A stretch of DNA of 55,249 nucleotides, taken from positions 1 through 55,249 of the forward strand of contig JBDIAO010000011.1 in assembly GCA_039812375.1 (NCBI GenBank). Reading direction: 5' to 3'. Under the pieces are notes generated by a model. It was not told the DNA's origin. It did no database searches and saw nothing but the letters and a program-made list of their open reading frames with translations. The stretch's first letter is position 1. Each line of letters starts with the position of its first letter. The position numbers were made by a program, and so were the translations under genes. This stretch comes from JAGOME01 sp039812375 (GTDB lineage Bacteria; Actinomycetota; Actinomycetes; Actinomycetales; Dermatophilaceae). Positions 51,465 to 55,249 of this stretch are shown one piece after another.

Positions 51465-52372
51465 CCAGCAACCAGCCGGCAGTCGACGCCGCACCAGGGG
51501 ACGGCTCCCGCACGCTGCAGAACGCCAAGCCGACCAAGATGTCGCAGAAGATGGAGCGGGTCAACTGGACCGGGACGGTCATCCTTCTCCTGTGCTCCAT
51601 CAGCGTACTGCTCCCGCTGTACGTCACCATCTCGATGGCCTTCAAGACGACGGCGCAAGCTGTCGACGGAAACGCATTCTCGCTGCCCGCGCCAGTGAGC
51701 ATCGAGGGTTTCATCGAAGCCTGGAACCTCACGAGGTTCCCCGTCGGCGCCGGGATCTCGCTGCTGGTGACCGCTGGCACCGTGATCGCGACGATCCTGC
51801 TTGCATCCTTCGCCTCCTTCGCGATCGTGCGCAACTGGGACCGGCGACTGTTCCGGTACTCGTTCTTCTACATGCTCGGGGCGATGTTCATCCCGTTCCC
51901 AGTCGTCGCACTGCCCCAGATTCAGTTGACCGGACGCTTCGGCTTGGACAACCCGTTCGGCGTCATCGTCCTCGCCACGATGTTCCAGCTCAGCTTCAGT
52001 GTCCTGCTGTTCACCGCATTCCTGCGGTCCATCCCGATCGAGCTGGAAGAAAGCGCCCGGATCGATGGCGCCTCGACCTGGCAGACCTTCTGGCACTTGG
52101 TGTTTCCGTTGCTTGCGCCGATGAGCGCCACGGTCGGGATCTTCGCCTTCCTCTATGCGTGGAACGACTTCATGATGCCATCGCTGATCATCTCCGACCC
52201 GGCGATGCAGACCCTTCCGGTGCGGCAGAACCTCTTCCAGACTCAGTTCAGCAACAACTACAACGTCTCTTTCGCCTCCTACGCCATGGCTATGGCGCCA
52301 GCGATCGTCGCCTACCTGTTCACCCAGCGATGGGTAATGGAAGGCGTCACCCAGGGCGCCGTCAAAGGCTGA
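51461..52372 (+). CDS. sugar ABC transporter permease (MalG-like)
   Basis: A protein of 303 residues, GTG start overlapping the previous stop. VILLLCSISVLLPLYVTISMAFKT is the first helix typical of MalG-type proteins, and ELEESARIDGASTWQTFWHLVFPLLAP is the EAA loop. It pairs with the preceding permease as the channel. No ATP-binding gene follows; in actinobacteria a shared MsiK-type ATPase usually serves such importers. Confidence 0.95.
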   Translation: MTSNQPAVDAAPGDGSRTLQNAKPTKMSQKMERVNWTGTVILLLCSISVLLPLYVTISMAFKTTAQAVDGNAFSLPAPVSIEGFIEAWNLTRFPVGAGISLLVTAGTVIATILLASFASFAIVRNWDRRLFRYSFFYMLGAMFIPFPVVALPQIQLTGRFGLDNPFGVIVLATMFQLSFSVLLFTAFLRSIPIELEESARIDGASTWQTFWHLVFPLLAPMSATVGIFAFLYAWNDFMMPSLIISDPAMQTLPVRQNLFQTQFSNNYNVSFASYAMAMAPAIVAYLFTQRWVMEGVTQGAVKG

Positions 52373-52444
52373 GCCCACATCGCCACCCACCCCTCCCAAA
52401 GCACCTATTCGGCACACAACCCCTCGAAAGGACCCTGTTCCGCT

Positions 52445-54136
52445 GTGGCACCGGCTTCGGACCTCGCGCGTCGCACACCCTCTGCCGAGGCGGCGCCCTG
52501 GTGGCGTCAAGCTGTCGTCTACCAGATCTATCCGCGCAGCTTCTCGGACTCGAACGGCGATGGGCTCGGTGACATTCACGGCATCACCAGCCGCGTCGAC
52601 TATCTCGCCGATCTCGGGGTGGATGCGGTGTGGCTCAGCCCGTTCTACCCGTCAGCCTTGGCCGATGGCGGGTATGACGTCGCCGACTATCGCGACGTCG
52701 ACCCTCGACTCGGAACGCTGGACGACATCGACGAGCTCATCGAAGCGCTCCATTCCCGTGGCATCCGGATCGTCGTCGACATCGTGCCCAACCACACGTC
52801 GGACTTGCACGCATGGTTCCAGGAGGCGCTCGCGACTGGCCGGGGGTCAGCGGCGCGGGACCGTTACATCTTCCGGGAGGGGACGGGTCTCAACGGCGAC
52901 CAACCGCCCACCGACTGGGTGTCGGTGTTCGGCGGATCGGCGTGGGAACGTGTCGGCGACGGCCAGTGGTATTTGCACACCTTCGCCGTCGAGCAGCCCG
53001 ACCTCAACTGGGACCATCCTGAGGTGCGCGCGGACTTCCTCGAGACTCTGCGCTTCTGGTCTGATCGGGGCGTCGACGGCTTCCGCGTCGACGTCGCACA
53101 CTCGCTGACCAAGGACCTGACTGAGCCGCTGCCGTCCGCCGCCGAGCTCGCCGCGCTGCCGATCGACGGTAACCATCCGCTCCACGACCGTGACGACGTG
53201 CATGAGGTCTACGCGCAGTGGCGGACCGTCCTGGACGCCTATGACCCCCCGCGCTCCGCCGTGGCTGAGGCGTGGGTGCACTCGTCGCGGGTGCCGCTCT
53301 ATGCGCGACCCGAGAGCCTGGGGCAGTCGTTCAACTTCGACCTGCTGCTTGCCGATTTCAACGCCCACCAGTTCCGCCAGATCATCACGGACAACATCGA
53401 GTTGGCGGCCCGCTCCGGGTCATCCAGCACGTGGGTCCTGTCGAACCATGACGTCGTACGTCACGCAACCCGCTACGGCATACCCGTTCCCGAGCGGCTC
53501 GCCGACGGCACCCCTGCTCGCAAGCACGGCGCCGACTGGGTGCTGGCCGGTGGTCCCGCGGACCAGATCGACGCAGAGGGCGGCGAGCGTCGGGCGCGCG
53601 CAGCGACCCTGCTGCTGCTCGCACTTCCGGGTTCGGCATACCTCTACCAAGGTGAAGAGCTCGGCCTGCACGAGGTCGCCGACATCGCCGACGAGCAGCG
53701 GCAGGATCCGACCTTCTTCCGCAGTCCGGGTGTCGACGCGGGCCGCGACGGCTGCCGGGTGCCGCTGCCGTGGACCGCCGACGGGGTGTCGTTCGGGTTC
53801 GGCTCGGTTGCCGCGCACCTCCCGCAGCCAGCGTGGTTCGCCCAGCACGCCGTGTCCGTCGAAGAACACGACCCGGACTCGACACTCCAGCTCTACCGCC
53901 GAGCACTGCGGCTGCGACGTGACCTGCAAACCGGTGAGCAGCTCGACTGGATCGAGTCTGGCCGGCCCGATGTGCTGCGCTTCACGCGGCCCAACGGGTG
54001 GGAGGTCGTCACCAACTTCGGCATCGAACCCTACGAGCTCGACCGCGCGGACATCCTTCTTGCGAGTTCGCCGGCAGCAGCTGGGATTGTCCCCGGCGAG
54101 ACCACCCTCTGGCTCGCGCCAACGGGCACCGTCTAG
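52445..54136 (+). CDS. GH13 alpha-glucosidase / oligo-1,6-glucosidase-like
   Basis: A protein of 563 residues with no signal peptide, hence cytoplasmic. WWRQAVVYQIYPRSFSDSNGDGLGDIHGI is the opening of GH13 subfamily glucosidases. The four conserved regions are VDIVPNHTS, DGFRVDVAHS (nucleophile Asp), AEAWVHSS (acid Glu) and VLSNHDV (transition-state Asp). The form matches alpha-glucosidases of the AglA type, which split imported disaccharides. GTG start at 52445; AAAGGA lies 15 bases upstream, so the start is only fairly sure. It is the last gene of the ABC unit. Confidence 0.93.
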   Translation: MAPASDLARRTPSAEAAPWWRQAVVYQIYPRSFSDSNGDGLGDIHGITSRVDYLADLGVDAVWLSPFYPSALADGGYDVADYRDVDPRLGTLDDIDELIEALHSRGIRIVVDIVPNHTSDLHAWFQEALATGRGSAARDRYIFREGTGLNGDQPPTDWVSVFGGSAWERVGDGQWYLHTFAVEQPDLNWDHPEVRADFLETLRFWSDRGVDGFRVDVAHSLTKDLTEPLPSAAELAALPIDGNHPLHDRDDVHEVYAQWRTVLDAYDPPRSAVAEAWVHSSRVPLYARPESLGQSFNFDLLLADFNAHQFRQIITDNIELAARSGSSSTWVLSNHDVVRHATRYGIPVPERLADGTPARKHGADWVLAGGPADQIDAEGGERRARAATLLLLALPGSAYLYQGEELGLHEVADIADEQRQDPTFFRSPGVDAGRDGCRVPLPWTADGVSFGFGSVAAHLPQPAWFAQHAVSVEEHDPDSTLQLYRRALRLRRDLQTGEQLDWIESGRPDVLRFTRPNGWEVVTNFGIEPYELDRADILLASSPAAAGIVPGETTLWLAPTGTV

Positions 54137-54156
54137 CCTCGAGCCGAGCCGGCTTG

Positions 54157-54211
54157 CCCCCAGGCCGGCTGTCACCCCCAGGGCCGGCTGTCACCCCCAG
54201 GCTGGCTGTCA
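54157..54211. repeat. three tandem 18-19-bp repeats between convergent genes
   Basis: CCCCCAGGCCGGCTGTCA at 54157-54174, a copy with one extra G at 54175-54193, and CCCCCAGGCTGGCTGTCA at 54194-54211. The last copy runs into the stop codon of the minus-strand gene. The repeats fill the gap after the GH13 gene. Confidence 0.92.
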
Positions 54212-54499
54212 CCCCAGTGAGTCGAGGTATGCCGTGAGCGCCTCGTTGCTCCACTGTTCCTCGAGTTCGGCAGCGAGGTCGGCCGCGACGTCCGCGGGCG
54301 AGCCGTCGGCCTGCGCCCAGGGAGTGCGGGTCCACCCATCCAGGTATGCCTGTGCGTCCGTGTCTCCCAGCCGCATCGCGGCCTCGTCGATTGCCTCTTG
54401 GAATCGGGCCGGTAGCGGAACCTTGACGATGTCGTCCCCGTCGCGCGCGACGACGAGAGAGGGCAGGGCGCGCCACGACGTTATCTGGTGCTCGCTCAC
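54209..54499 (-). CDS. conserved actinobacterial protein (virulence-factor family, PF13769-like)
   Basis: A protein of 96 residues. ITSWRALPSLVVARDGDDIVKVPLPARFQEAIDEAAMRLG followed by YLDGWTRTPW and DGSPADVAADLAAELEEQW is the pattern of a small family labelled virulence factor in databases. The function is unknown. Related copies often sit beside methylenetetrahydrofolate reductase or other one-carbon genes, but none is here. It is convergent with the GH13 gene. Confidence 0.8.
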   Translation of the reverse strand: MSEHQITSWRALPSLVVARDGDDIVKVPLPARFQEAIDEAAMRLGDTDAQAYLDGWTRTPWAQADGSPADVAADLAAELEEQWSNEALTAYLDSLG

Positions 54500-54569
54500 C
54501 AGGCCACCGTAGCGGGCGTGACGTCAACCGGGCCGGTGGCGTCCGGGCCGGGATGGGCCACGACAGCGG

Positions 54570-54812
54570 TCAGCGGCGGCGGCCACGCAGAAAGTAGACC
54601 GCTGGTAGGACTCCCGCGGAGTTGACCAGGGCCAGAGCGGCGGCCCACCCGGCCTTGTTGCCGCGCACCTGCTCCGCAGGCCGACGGACCAGGTCCACCA
54701 GGGCAGCGACCCTGGCCAGTCCGTCGACGGCAGCGACTGTGACGAGGACGCCTCGTGTCGTCGCGCTGAGGTCGGACCACCGGGTCCGGTGCGAAGTTGG
54801 GTTGTCGTGCAT
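54570..54812 (-). CDS. small membrane protein, PLDc N-terminal-like
   Basis: A protein of 80 residues with two membrane helices, TTRGVLVTVAAVDGLARVAALVDLV and GWAAALALVNSAGVLPAVYFL, ending in GRRR. The layout ALVDLVRRPAEQVRGNKAGWA with NSAGVLPAVYFLRGRRR resembles the stand-alone phospholipase-D N-terminal (two-helix) family of actinobacteria. Function unknown. It lies 70 bases upstream of, and on the same strand as, the preceding small gene. Confidence 0.7.
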   Translation of the reverse strand: MHDNPTSHRTRWSDLSATTRGVLVTVAAVDGLARVAALVDLVRRPAEQVRGNKAGWAAALALVNSAGVLPAVYFLRGRRR

Positions 54813-55249
54813 TGGTCTTCCCTTCTCGTCGGAGGTGCTGAGATCGTCGTGGAGTTCAGCGACCGCGGCCAGGGCGGGCCCGGGCCGGGAGTGAGCTCAA
54901 GATAACCCCAGCGGGGTGAATGGAGCGGGGTGAATCGGATGGCGAAGCCGACCAGGACAGGGACGACAACGAGTGAGTGCCCGAAGAACGCAGTGAGGCG
55001 ATCGGGGTCGGATGAGACTGCGTGGATTCGCAGCTGTCACGCTCGGGAGCCTCCCGAGATCCGCTGGCCAGTGACCAGTCACCCGGAAAGTGACACGTTG
55101 CGCGAGAACCTACGTTGCGCGAGAACCTACATCGAGCGCATGAGCGCCCAGGGTGGGTTCCGAGGGAACAAACCCGGCATACGGTAAGTTGAGCCCAACA
55201 GGCGCAAGTTTGGTCCGCCCGGTTTGCTCACGGCATACGGACGCCCTAG
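54813..55249. other. 437 bases without a convincing gene at the right end
   Basis: Both strands have only short frames without recognisable families. It contains a 17-bp exact tandem duplication at 55095-55128 and two GGCATAC words at 55178 and 55233. A frame at 54930-55187 on the plus strand reaches a stop but shows no family pattern. Confidence 0.6.
55095..55128. repeat. 17-bp exact tandem duplication
   Basis: ACGTTGCGCGAGAACCT at 55095-55111 and again at 55112-55128, followed by AC of a third start. It lies in the gene-free right end. Confidence 0.95.

Noticed and set aside
54930..55187. Plus-strand frame at the right end with SDTLRENLRCARTYIERMSA
   Set aside because: No recognisable family, spans a tandem duplication, no ribosome site; left as unassigned.

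Overview
The window is high-GC DNA from an actinobacterium (Actinomycetota). The evidence is the strong G/C bias at third codon positions, frequent GTG starts and GTGA/ATGA stop-start overlaps, a Bpa-type proteasome activator ending in GQYL, DUF4235 and VapB-like actinobacterial families, and a short actinobacterial-type SRP RNA. A Micrococcales/Intrasporangiaceae-like host is a guess from gene content. The glycyl radical enzyme with its activase, and the aspartase plus C4-dicarboxylate carrier pair, suggest a host that meets low oxygen.

Layout. 1-5.2 kb: a partial gene, a VapB-like protein, a HerA-like ATPase, two small conserved genes, propionyl-CoA synthetase, then tRNA-Ser(GGA) and the SRP RNA. 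5.3-12.4 kb: a DsbA-like oxidoreductase, a double Lrp/AsnC regulator divergent from an M20 amidohydrolase plus an MFS carrier, the proteasome activator Bpa, a quinone oxidoreductase and MobA. 12.4-25.1 kb: a complete histidine utilisation (hut) regulon in three transcription units (iclR / hutH, hutU, and an M20 hydrolase-hutF-hutI), interrupted by a reverse-strand block of aspA, a Dcu carrier, a YbaK protein and an amidohydrolase. A symmetric element GTCT-N8-AGAC lies upstream of all three hut units and is the probable operator of the IclR protein. 25.0-38.4 kb: a polysaccharide deacetylase, an NCS1 permease, a TPP riboswitch with an ECF thiamine-precursor transporter (one chain carries both ATPases and the T component), a YkcB-like glycosyltransferase, GtrA, a DUF6394 protein with its K+ channel, an MFS carrier and CorA.

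38.4-47.2 kb is the most unusual part. It holds a PLP-dependent lyase/decarboxylase of the sphingosine-1-phosphate-lyase type coupled to an FGGY kinase, then a TetR regulator with a 31-bp near-perfect operator, a radical-SAM activase and a 1025-residue glycyl radical enzyme with about 230 extra N-terminal residues. It ends in the remnant of a second FGGY kinase. The substrate is unknown. I see it as a candidate undescribed catabolic pathway.

47.3-55.2 kb: a SixA-like phosphatase, a 50-bp perfect palindrome, a ROK regulator divergent from a sugar ABC importer (binding protein and two permeases, no ATPase) with a GH13 glucosidase, two small conserved genes, and about 440 bases at the right end with no convincing gene. 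The word GGCATAC/GTATGCC is strongly over-represented but nearly absent from 39 to 53.5 kb.
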